13,026 bases of DNA. Source: Sulfurivirga sp964427185 (GTDB taxonomy: Bacteria; Pseudomonadota; Gammaproteobacteria; Thiomicrospirales; Thiomicrospiraceae). Positions 1-6,506 of this stretch are shown here, piece by piece. A program made the position numbers and the translations under genes. Below the pieces are notes generated by a model. That model had not been told where the DNA came from, did not search any database, and saw only the letters and a program-made list of their open reading frames with translations. Position 1 is the stretch's first letter, and each line of letters opens with the position of its first letter. The stretch covers positions 1 through 13,026 of the forward strand of contig CAYRSN010000032.1 of NCBI GenBank assembly GCA_964427185.1. The letters are read 5' to 3'.

Positions 1-42
1 AAGTCCGCCATGTGTCGCAGCAAGTCCGCCATGTGTCGCAGC
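1..42. repeat. Perfect 21-bp direct tandem repeat, two copies visible
   Basis: Positions 1-21 and 22-42 are identical and directly adjacent. The unit is exactly seven codons, so the HepT-like reading frame stays open and encodes LRHMADL twice. The repeat stops cleanly at 42/43 on the right. On the left it reaches the window edge, so more copies could lie outside. Confidence 0.95.
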
Positions 43-383
43 GCTTCCTGTGCTTTTTCATAATTGTAATCATGGGCTGTCTGGACTCGAAGACGGGCAT
101 AGGTCAGCCATTGTTCAATAGGCGAGGGCAGTAGCTGATTTTCATGCGCCAGGCGCAGGATGGGGTTGGGGCCATTGGGCACCTCAGCCAGTCCGATTTC
201 ATCTTTCAGATAGCGCCGTAGCGCTTTCCACAGGCTGTCCCAAGCGGTTTCAAAGCGCTGGATCACGGACTCTTCCACAGCTTCACGCATCAGAGCAGGA
301 GTATCGTCAGGCAATGATCGCCAGTTGTCATATTGTGCTTGCAGATGGCAGAGTGATTTGGCTAGCTTGCTGTAGTCGATCAT
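1..383 (-). CDS. HepT-like HEPN / nucleotidyltransferase substrate-binding protein, 3' end cut by window edge
   Basis: Reading the minus strand from the ATG at 383-381 gives 127 open codons that run off the left edge (start MIDYSKLAKSLCHLQAQYDN). The sequence resembles the HI0074/HepT-like family: an all-helical HEPN protein with the conserved stretches EAVEESVIQRFE (about residues 34-45) and WDSLWKALRRYL (about 48-59). It contains R99-x4-H104-x-Y106, the RX4HXY motif that forms the RNase site of HepT toxins. In characterised MntA-HepT pairs, a small MNT nucleotidyltransferase neutralises HepT by AMPylating the motif tyrosine, so a toxin or substrate-binding role is likely but not shown. The partner gene would be expected beyond the left edge, because nothing like it lies upstream on this strand. 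A weak purine-rich RBS (GAGAGA) lies just before the start. The last visible residues are a duplicated heptad, LRHMADL, not expected in the family. Family assignment is from memory of conserved motifs. Confidence 0.82.
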   Translation of the reverse strand, partial: MIDYSKLAKSLCHLQAQYDNWRSLPDDTPALMREAVEESVIQRFETAWDSLWKALRRYLKDEIGLAEVPNGPNPILRLAHENQLLPSPIEQWLTYARLRVQTAHDYNYEKAQEALRHMADLLRHMAD

Positions 384-413
384 GCTGTTCTCTCATGGGC
401 GGCATTTGAGCGG

Positions 414-438
414 AAAACGCCCGAAAATCGGGCGTTTT
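414..438 (-). terminator. Second hairpin downstream of gltD, possible bidirectional terminator
   Basis: Positions 414-424 and 428-438 are perfect inverted complements (11 bp, core CGCCCGA/TCGGGCG) with a three-base loop. An A-tract on one side and a T-tract on the other let it act as an intrinsic terminator in either direction. It lies between gltD and the HepT-like gene on the same strand, so it would insulate the latter from gltBD transcription. The T-tract is within the stem, which lowers certainty. Confidence 0.7.
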
Positions 439-476
439 ACAGGTACTTTTTTTCACTGCGGAAAACAGCCACTTTT

Positions 477-500
477 AAAAAACAGGGGGAGATTCCTGTT
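477..500 (-). terminator. Rho-independent terminator immediately after gltD
   Basis: On the minus strand, AACAGG (500-495) pairs with CCTGTT (486-481) across an eight-base loop, followed by four more T residues (480-477), giving six T in a row. It begins 3 bp after the gltD stop codon, the expected place for the end of the gltBD transcript. The stem is short, so read-through to the next hairpin at 414-438 is plausible. Confidence 0.65.
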
Positions 501-502
501 AT

Positions 503-1915
503 TCATATTTCCAGCAGGTTCAGAATGCCTTCTGCGGCTTTGCGGCCTTCATTGACGGCATGTACCACCAGACTGGAACCGCGCACCATATCCCCGCCGG
601 AGAAGACTTTGGGATTGGTGGTCTGGAAAGGGTAGTCGCTGTCTTCCGCTGCGGTGACCACGCCACCCCATTCGGTCAGTGCAATGCCGTACTCCTTGAA
701 CCACTCTGGCGGATTGGGCTTGAAGCCGAAGGCGACAATCACCGCATCACAGGGGATAATTTCTTCGGAGCCTGGGATGATTTCCGGGCGGCGGCGACCG
801 TTTTCATCCGGCTCGCCCAAGCGGGTTTGCACTACTTTGATGCCTTCCACTTTGCCGTTGCCAATGACCTCAACCGGAGTGCGGTTGAATTTGAACTGCA
901 CGCCTTCTTCCTTGGCGTTGCGCACTTCGGCAGGGGAGCCGGGCATATTTTCCTCATCCCGGCGATAGACGCAGTAGACTTCCGTGGCACCTTGGCGGAT
1001 GGCGGTGCGGGTGCAGTCCATGGTGGTGTCGCCACCGCCGAGCACAACTACGCGCTGGCCTTTAAGGTCGATGTGTTCGTTTTCATCTTCAAGCCAGCCT
1101 TCCAGTTGTTTGATGTTGCCGATGAGATAGTCCAGCGCTTTATAAACACCGGGCAGGTCTTCACCGGGGAAACCGCCTTCCATGGCCTTGTAGGTCCCCA
1201 TGCCCAAGAAAACGGCATCATAGTCACTCAAGAGCTGCTCAAAGCTGATGTCCTTGCCGATTTCGGTGTTAAGGTGGAACTCTATGCCCATCTCTTCCAT
1301 GACCTCACGGCGCTGGCGCACCACGCTTTTCTCCAGTTTGAAAGGTGGAATGCCGAAGGTGAGCAGCCCACCGATTTCAGGGTGACGGTCGAACACGACC
1401 GGCTTGACACCGTTGCGGATGAGGATATCCGCACAGGCAAGTCCCGCAGGTCCCGCACCCACAATGGCCACTTTTTTGTCGGTCATGGGGACATCGGAAA
1501 GATCCGGTTGCCAGCCTTCAGCAAAAGCGGTATCGGTAATAAAGCGCTCAATGGCACCGATGGTGACGGCGCCGAAATTGGTATCTTCCAGGGTACAGGC
1601 TTTTTCGCACAGGCGATCTTGCGGGCAGATACGCCCGCACATTTCCGGCAGGGAGTTGGTTTTATGGGAGATTTCTGCCGCTTCCAGAATATTGCCTTCG
1701 GCCACCAGCTTGAGCCAGTTGGGAATGTAGTTGTGTACGGGGCAGGCCCATTCGCAGTAGGGGTTGCCACAGTGCAGGCAGCGGTCTGCCTGAGCCATGG
1801 CGTGCTGCAGGTCAAAGCTGCCGTAAATTTCGCCGAATTCCTGGCGGCGTTCGTCTGCCGGCTTTTTCTCGGGCAGTTGGCGGTCTACTTCTAAAAACTG
1901 TCTTACATTTGGCAT
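503..1915 (-). CDS. gltD: Glutamate synthase (NADPH) small (beta) subunit
   Basis: This is the 470-residue beta subunit of GOGAT. It oxidises NADPH and passes electrons through FAD and iron-sulfur clusters to the GltB subunit, which makes two glutamates from glutamine and 2-oxoglutarate in the cytosol. Visible elements in order: an N-terminal iron-sulfur region with Cys46, 49, 54, 58 and Cys93, 97, 103, 107; an FAD-binding Rossmann motif VGAGPAG near 152-158; an NADPH-binding motif GGGDTTMD near 293-300; and a C-terminal SGGDMVRGSSLVVHAVNEGR segment typical of the family, which contributes to FAD binding. Length is normal. The start MPNVRQFLEV is preceded by AGAGGA at good spacing, inside the 12-bp gap after gltB, so the two are one operon. 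Related flavoproteins (PreT, AegA-like, NfnA) share this fold, but adjacency to gltB settles the call. Confidence 0.98.
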   Translation of the reverse strand: MPNVRQFLEVDRQLPEKKPADERRQEFGEIYGSFDLQHAMAQADRCLHCGNPYCEWACPVHNYIPNWLKLVAEGNILEAAEISHKTNSLPEMCGRICPQDRLCEKACTLEDTNFGAVTIGAIERFITDTAFAEGWQPDLSDVPMTDKKVAIVGAGPAGLACADILIRNGVKPVVFDRHPEIGGLLTFGIPPFKLEKSVVRQRREVMEEMGIEFHLNTEIGKDISFEQLLSDYDAVFLGMGTYKAMEGGFPGEDLPGVYKALDYLIGNIKQLEGWLEDENEHIDLKGQRVVVLGGGDTTMDCTRTAIRQGATEVYCVYRRDEENMPGSPAEVRNAKEEGVQFKFNRTPVEVIGNGKVEGIKVVQTRLGEPDENGRRRPEIIPGSEEIIPCDAVIVAFGFKPNPPEWFKEYGIALTEWGGVVTAAEDSDYPFQTTNPKVFSGGDMVRGSSLVVHAVNEGRKAAEGILNLLEI

Positions 1916-1927
1916 GATCGTGTCCTC

Positions 1928-4900
1928 TTAAGCCGCTTTTTTGGCAAACATATCCAGCAGTTTTTCCATGGGGATTGCTCGAGGCTTCACCAGCCAGAAG
2001 CGCCCGATATAGCGGCTGAAATCGTTCAGCACGGCTTTGCCGAAGCAGCTGTCTGTTTTGTCCGCATACTCTTCCAGCAGCTGGCGCAGATAGACGCGGT
2101 AAGGTTCGGTTTCTTCCGTGTCGATGCGGATAGCCTCCACCATTTCCGGGTTAAGGTGGTCGTGCAGGGTGTTGTTTTCATCCAGAATGAAAGCCATCCC
2201 ACCGGACATGCCCGCGCCGAAGTTAACGCCTACATTGCCCAGAATGACAGCGGTGCCGCCGGTCATGTATTCACAGCCGTGGTCACCGCAGCCCTGCACG
2301 ACGGCAATGGCGCCGGAGTTGCGCACGCAGAAGCGCTCGCCTGCGGTGCCATCAGCCAGCAGTTTGCCGCCGGTAGCACCGTACAGGCAGGTGTTGCCGA
2401 TAATGGGCGTGTGGTGTGGGTCGGTGGCGGTCGCAGCCGGTTTGATGACAATTTCGCCGCCAGCCATGCCCTTACCCACATAGTCGTTAGCATCGCCCGT
2501 CAGATGCAGGTTGAGGCCGTCCACATTGAACACGCCGAAGGACTGCCCTGCTACACCGGTGAGTTTCACGGTGATGGGCGCGTCTTTCATGCCGTAGTTG
2601 CCGTAGCGCTGGGCAATTTCGCCAGCTATCCGCGCCCCGATGGAACGGTCGGTGTTTTTGATTTCAAAGTTAAAGATGCCGCCTGTTTTGTTCTCAATGG
2701 CAGGTAGCATTTCTGTCACCATGCGCTCCGCCAAAGCGCCTTTATCCCATGGATTGTTGCGGCTTACCTGGCAGGTGTGTGGCTTATCCGCTGGTACATT
2801 GGCATCGGTGATCAGCGGGGTGAGATCCAGATTTTTCATCTTATCGGTAGGTGGATTGTCGATGACCTCCAGCAGGTCTACACGACCTACCAGCTCACCC
2901 AGGGATTTCACGCCCAGTTTGGCCAGCCACTCGCGGGTTTCTTCGGCGACAAAGCGGAAGTAGTTCATGACCATTTCCGGCATGCCGATAAAGTGCTCTT
3001 TACGCAGGCGTGTATCCTGCGTGGCCACGCCCACGGCACAGGTATTCAGGTGGCAGATGCGTAGGTATTTACAGCCCAGTGCAATCATCGGCGCGGTGCC
3101 GAAGCCGAAGCTTTCAGCCCCCAGAATGGCGGCTTTGATGACATCAAGCCCCGTCTTCAGGCCACCGTCCGCCTGTAAGATCACCTGACCACGCAAATCA
3201 TTAGCGCGCAGCACCTGATGTGCCTCGCTGATGCCCAGCTCGAATGGAGAGCCGGCATATTTCACGGAGGTGAGCGGGCTGGCACCAGTGCCGCCGTCAT
3301 AGCCGGAGATGGTGATCAGGTCGGCATAGGCCTTGGCCACGCCTGCAGCAATGGTGCCCACGCCTGGCTCTGCCACCAGCTTGACGGAAATCAAGGCATT
3401 GGGGTTGATCTGCTTCAGGTCAAAGATCAGCTGTGCCAGGTCTTCAATGGAGTAAATATCATGGTGCGGTGGTGGAGAAATCAGCGTCACACCTGGTACG
3501 GAGTGGCGCAGTTTGGCAATGTAAACATCCACCTTGTGGCCGGGCAGTTGGCCGCCTTCGCCCGGCTTGGCGCCTTGGGCGACTTTGATCTGAATCACTT
3601 CGGCATTGCGCAGGTAATGGGCTGTGACACCGAAACGTCCAGAGGCTACCTGCTTGATTTTGGACATTTTTTCCGTGCCGAAGCGGGCTTCGTCCTCACC
3701 GCCTTCGCCGGAGTTGGAGCGGGCGCCAAGACGGTTCATGGCAATGGCCAGGGATTCATGCGCCTCGGGTGACAGTGCACCCAGGGAAATACCTGCGGAG
3801 TCAAACCGCTTGAGGATGTTTTCCACCGGCTCCACTTCATCCAGCTCAACCGGCTGCACATCCTTGCGGAAGCTGAGTAGATCCCGTAGCGTGATGGGCG
3901 GACGGTTGTTTACCGCATCGGCAAATTTTTGGTAGGTGTGTTTGTCGCCGGTTTGTACGGCTTCACGCAGGTGGTTGACTACATCCGGGTTGTAGGCGTG
4001 GTACTCACCGCCGTGTACGTATTTGAACAGGCCACCCTGTTCCAGGGTGCGCCGTGGATTAAAGGCGCGTTTGGCGATTTTCTGCAAGTCTGATTCAATG
4101 TGTTCGAATTTGCTGCCTTCAATGCGGCTGGTGGTGCCGGTAAAACAGAGGTCAACGATCTCACGGCTCATGCCGACAATTTCAAACAACTGGGCACCTC
4201 GGTAGGAGGCGATGGTGGAGATCCCCATTTTGGAGAGGATTTTGAACAGTCCCTTGTTGATGCCCTTGCGGAAATTTTTGATATAGAAGTGCAGGGAATT
4301 GCGCTCGGAAAGCTCTTTGGTGCGCATGAGGTCTTCCAGCACTTCATAGGCCAGATACGGATATACCGCTGTAGCACCATAGCCGATGAGGACGGCAAAG
4401 TGGTGCGGGTCGCGGGCGGTGGCGGTTTCCACCACGATATTGGCATCCGGGCGCAGGCCTTTATTTACCAGGTGGTGATGTACTGCACCGACGGCCATGG
4501 GCGCCGGGATAGTGAGCAGGCCGGGCTCAATGCCCATGTCGGAGAGCACCAAGACTGTGAAGCCGTCACGCACGGCATCCGCTGCGGCGGCGGTAAGATC
4601 CTTAATGGCCTGCTGGAGGAATTTTTCCTCCGGATTATAGTGCAGGCTGAGGATCACATGGCGGTAGGCCGGATCTGTCTGCATGAGCAGCTCGTTGAAC
4701 TGGGAAGGGGTCAGGATGGGGTTGGCCACATCCAAGCGTGTGGCGTGATCTGACCCTTTTTCAAACAGGTTCTGCTCGCGGCCGAAGCTGGTGGCCAGGG
4801 ACATGACGATGTTTTCCCGCAGGGGATCGATGGGCGGGTTGGTCACCTGGGCAAACATCTGGCGGAAGTAGTCATAGACACTGCGCGGACGCTGAGAGAG

Positions 4901-6400
4901 CACCGGTAACGGTGCGTCATCTCCCATGGAGGCGGTGGTTTCCTGTCCGTCTTCTGCCAGCACGCGCAGGACTTGATCCCGCTCTTCAAAGGTGACCATG
5001 AAGTATTTCTGATACAGTTCGGCGGTTTTGTCGTCAAAGCCGAGAATTTTTTCTTCTACGCCGGGTTTGTCCTCCAAGTGGCGCATGCCTTCATCCAGCC
5101 ACTTGCGGAAAGGCTGCTGCTGTGCCAGTTCGCGATCGATCTCTTCCGGCTTGAGCAGGGTGCCTGTTTCCAGATCCACCGCTATGACTTGGCCAGGCTT
5201 GAGACGGCCTTTTTCGACCACATCCGCTTCGTCATAGTCATAAACACCGATTTCAGAGGCGAAAGTAATGGTGCGGTCTTTGGTGATGACATAGCGGGTG
5301 GGGCGCAGGCCGTTGCGATCCAGCGCGCAGATGGCGTAGCGACCCGTATTGAGTACCATGCCAGCAGGCCCGTCCCATGGCTCCATATGCATGGAGGCAT
5401 ACTCGAAGAAAGCACGCAAGTCAGGATCCATGTGCGGTACATTCTGCCAGGCGGGTGGAATCAGCAGGCGCAGAGCTTCGAAGATGCTCAGCCCGCCCAT
5501 GGTAAGCACTTCCAGCATGTTATCCAGGCTGGAGGAGTCGGAGCCTTCCTGTGCGACCAACGGCTTGAGGCTGTGCAGTTCGGGCAGTTTATCGGTTTTC
5601 AGCTTGGTCTGGCGTGCCCGCGCCCAGTTGCGGTTGCCGCGAATGGTGTTCAGCTCGCCATTATGCGCCAGAAAACGGAAGGGCTGTGCCAGCCGCCATT
5701 GGGGCAGGGTGTTGGTGGAGAAGCGCTGGTGATAGGAGATTAGTGCGGATTCAAAGCGCTCATCGTTCAGATCCAGATAGTATTCGGGTAGTTCCCGTGG
5801 CATGACCAGCCCTTTGTAGGAGACCAGCTGGCTGTGCAGGGAGGCGACGTAGAAATCCTTGTCATTGGGCTCGATGGTCATTTCTGTCTGGCGGCGAGCG
5901 GTAAAGAGTGCACGGTTGAAAGCATCTTCACCCATGCTGGCAGGGGCGTTGACAAATAGCTGAAGGATTTCCGGCTCCATGCCTGCAGCCTGCTCTCCTA
6001 ACACTTCAGAGCGTACAGGCACATCCCGCCAGCCGGCAATTTGCAACCCCTTGGCGGTCAGGTTGGCTTCCAGGGTTTCCTTGGCCAGGCGCTGTTTATC
6101 TGTATCCTGGCTGAGGAAGATCATCCCCACGGCATAGGTATCGGCCAGTTCAATGCCGACCTCTGCGGCGACTGCGCGAAAGAAAGCATCCGATTTTTTA
6201 ATCAGCAGGCCACAGCCATCGCCTGTGCAGCAATCTGCTGCGACACCGCCGCGGTGAGTCATGCGTGCCAAAGATTCAATGGCGGTTTGCAACAGTGTGT
6301 GACTGGGGCGGTCGTCCATCTGGGCGATCAGCCCGAAACCACAGTTTTCCGTTTCGAACTCTGGGCTATACAGCCCGCCAAGGGATTGCAGTGTGTTCAT
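1928..6400 (-). CDS. gltB: Glutamate synthase (NADPH) large (alpha) subunit
   Basis: This is the alpha subunit of glutamate synthase: it hydrolyses glutamine and channels the ammonia to 2-oxoglutarate, with electrons from GltD. From the chosen start (MNTLQSLGGLYSPEFETENC) the protein is 1490 residues. Cys20, in ENCGFGLIA, is the expected N-terminal nucleophile exposed when a short propeptide is removed. The class II glutaminase domain (to about residue 430) includes HQRFSTNTLPQW and HNGELNTIRGN. A central domain follows, then the FMN-binding synthase domain with GEGGED and SPPPHHDIYSIEDLAQL. The 3Fe-4S ligands are Cys1110, Cys1116 and Cys1121 (CKYLRICHLNTC). The C-terminal beta-helix domain carries the usual GxxGG repeats. 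An in-frame ATG at 6469 would add 23 residues, but it sits inside the gpmI terminator hairpin and the added residues look unlike coding sequence. The 6400 start has AGGA about 10 bp upstream and matches homologue N-termini. Confidence 0.97.
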   Translation of the reverse strand: MNTLQSLGGLYSPEFETENCGFGLIAQMDDRPSHTLLQTAIESLARMTHRGGVAADCCTGDGCGLLIKKSDAFFRAVAAEVGIELADTYAVGMIFLSQDTDKQRLAKETLEANLTAKGLQIAGWRDVPVRSEVLGEQAAGMEPEILQLFVNAPASMGEDAFNRALFTARRQTEMTIEPNDKDFYVASLHSQLVSYKGLVMPRELPEYYLDLNDERFESALISYHQRFSTNTLPQWRLAQPFRFLAHNGELNTIRGNRNWARARQTKLKTDKLPELHSLKPLVAQEGSDSSSLDNMLEVLTMGGLSIFEALRLLIPPAWQNVPHMDPDLRAFFEYASMHMEPWDGPAGMVLNTGRYAICALDRNGLRPTRYVITKDRTITFASEIGVYDYDEADVVEKGRLKPGQVIAVDLETGTLLKPEEIDRELAQQQPFRKWLDEGMRHLEDKPGVEEKILGFDDKTAELYQKYFMVTFEERDQVLRVLAEDGQETTASMGDDAPLPVLSQRPRSVYDYFRQMFAQVTNPPIDPLRENIVMSLATSFGREQNLFEKGSDHATRLDVANPILTPSQFNELLMQTDPAYRHVILSLHYNPEEKFLQQAIKDLTAAAADAVRDGFTVLVLSDMGIEPGLLTIPAPMAVGAVHHHLVNKGLRPDANIVVETATARDPHHFAVLIGYGATAVYPYLAYEVLEDLMRTKELSERNSLHFYIKNFRKGINKGLFKILSKMGISTIASYRGAQLFEIVGMSREIVDLCFTGTTSRIEGSKFEHIESDLQKIAKRAFNPRRTLEQGGLFKYVHGGEYHAYNPDVVNHLREAVQTGDKHTYQKFADAVNNRPPITLRDLLSFRKDVQPVELDEVEPVENILKRFDSAGISLGALSPEAHESLAIAMNRLGARSNSGEGGEDEARFGTEKMSKIKQVASGRFGVTAHYLRNAEVIQIKVAQGAKPGEGGQLPGHKVDVYIAKLRHSVPGVTLISPPPHHDIYSIEDLAQLIFDLKQINPNALISVKLVAEPGVGTIAAGVAKAYADLITISGYDGGTGASPLTSVKYAGSPFELGISEAHQVLRANDLRGQVILQADGGLKTGLDVIKAAILGAESFGFGTAPMIALGCKYLRICHLNTCAVGVATQDTRLRKEHFIGMPEMVMNYFRFVAEETREWLAKLGVKSLGELVGRVDLLEVIDNPPTDKMKNLDLTPLITDANVPADKPHTCQVSRNNPWDKGALAERMVTEMLPAIENKTGGIFNFEIKNTDRSIGARIAGEIAQRYGNYGMKDAPITVKLTGVAGQSFGVFNVDGLNLHLTGDANDYVGKGMAGGEIVIKPAATATDPHHTPIIGNTCLYGATGGKLLADGTAGERFCVRNSGAIAVVQGCGDHGCEYMTGGTAVILGNVGVNFGAGMSGGMAFILDENNTLHDHLNPEMVEAIRIDTEETEPYRVYLRQLLEEYADKTDSCFGKAVLNDFSRYIGRFWLVKPRAIPMEKLLDMFAKKAA

Positions 6401-6425
6401 AAGGCACTGTTCCTGTTGCGTTTTT

Positions 6426-6440
6426 GTCCGCTTCGCGGAC
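6426..6440 (-). other. Hairpin in the presumed gltB 5' leader
   Basis: GTCCGC and GCGGAC form a perfect 6-bp stem with a GAA loop on the minus strand, about 25 bp upstream of the gltB start codon and just before its ribosome binding site. It is followed by A residues rather than T residues in the direction of transcription, so it is not a standard terminator. A role in leader stability or translation is only a possibility. Confidence 0.6.
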
Positions 6441-6453
6441 GTGGTTTGTTTTG

Positions 6454-6484
6454 AAAAATGGCGCAGCATTATAAATGCTACGCC
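6454..6484 (-). terminator. Rho-independent terminator of gpmI
   Basis: On the minus strand the RNA from 6484 to 6474 pairs with 6470 to 6460: 11 consecutive pairs including one U-G wobble, with a UAU loop. After the stem comes A and then five T residues (6458-6454). It begins 22 bp after the gpmI stop codon. It shows gpmI and gltB are separate transcription units despite being on the same strand. Confidence 0.85.
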
Positions 6485-6497
6485 CGCTTTTCGGCAA
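6468..6497 (-). promoter_or_regulatory. Candidate sigma-70 promoter for gltBD, nested in the gpmI terminator
   Basis: The minus strand has a perfect -10 hexamer TATAAT at 6473-6468, with TTGCCG (4 of 6 to consensus) at 6497-6492 and an 18-bp spacer. Transcription would start near 6461, giving a leader of about 60 nt before the gltB ATG at 6400. The -10 box is made of the loop and part of the 3' arm of the gpmI terminator stem. The match is by eye; no transcript data are available. Confidence 0.6.
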
Positions 6498-6506
6498 ATG
6501 GAGATC

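Noticed and set aside
1..42. Start of a CRISPR array or attachment-site duplication
   Set aside because: The two units are directly adjacent with no spacer and keep a reading frame open, so an in-gene tandem duplication is the simpler reading.
560..1894. Long plus-strand open frame of 444 codons opposite gltD
   Set aside because: It is wholly antisense to a gene with clear iron-sulfur, FAD and NADPH motifs, has no recognisable domain, and is best explained by codon bias that keeps the opposite frame open.
2156..5743. Series of plus-strand open frames of 95-256 codons opposite gltB
   Set aside because: They are shadows of a highly conserved gene, show no start signals or family motifs, and share the phase expected from gltB codon bias.
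6426..6440. GTCCGC/GCGGAC hairpin as a terminator of gpmI
   Set aside because: The homopolymer next to it is on the wrong side for minus-strand termination, and a better terminator lies at 6454-6484.
6401..6469. Upstream in-frame ATG for gltB at 6469
   Set aside because: It lies inside the gpmI terminator and next to the predicted transcription start. The extra 23 residues are not expected in the family, and the 6400 start has a ribosome binding site.
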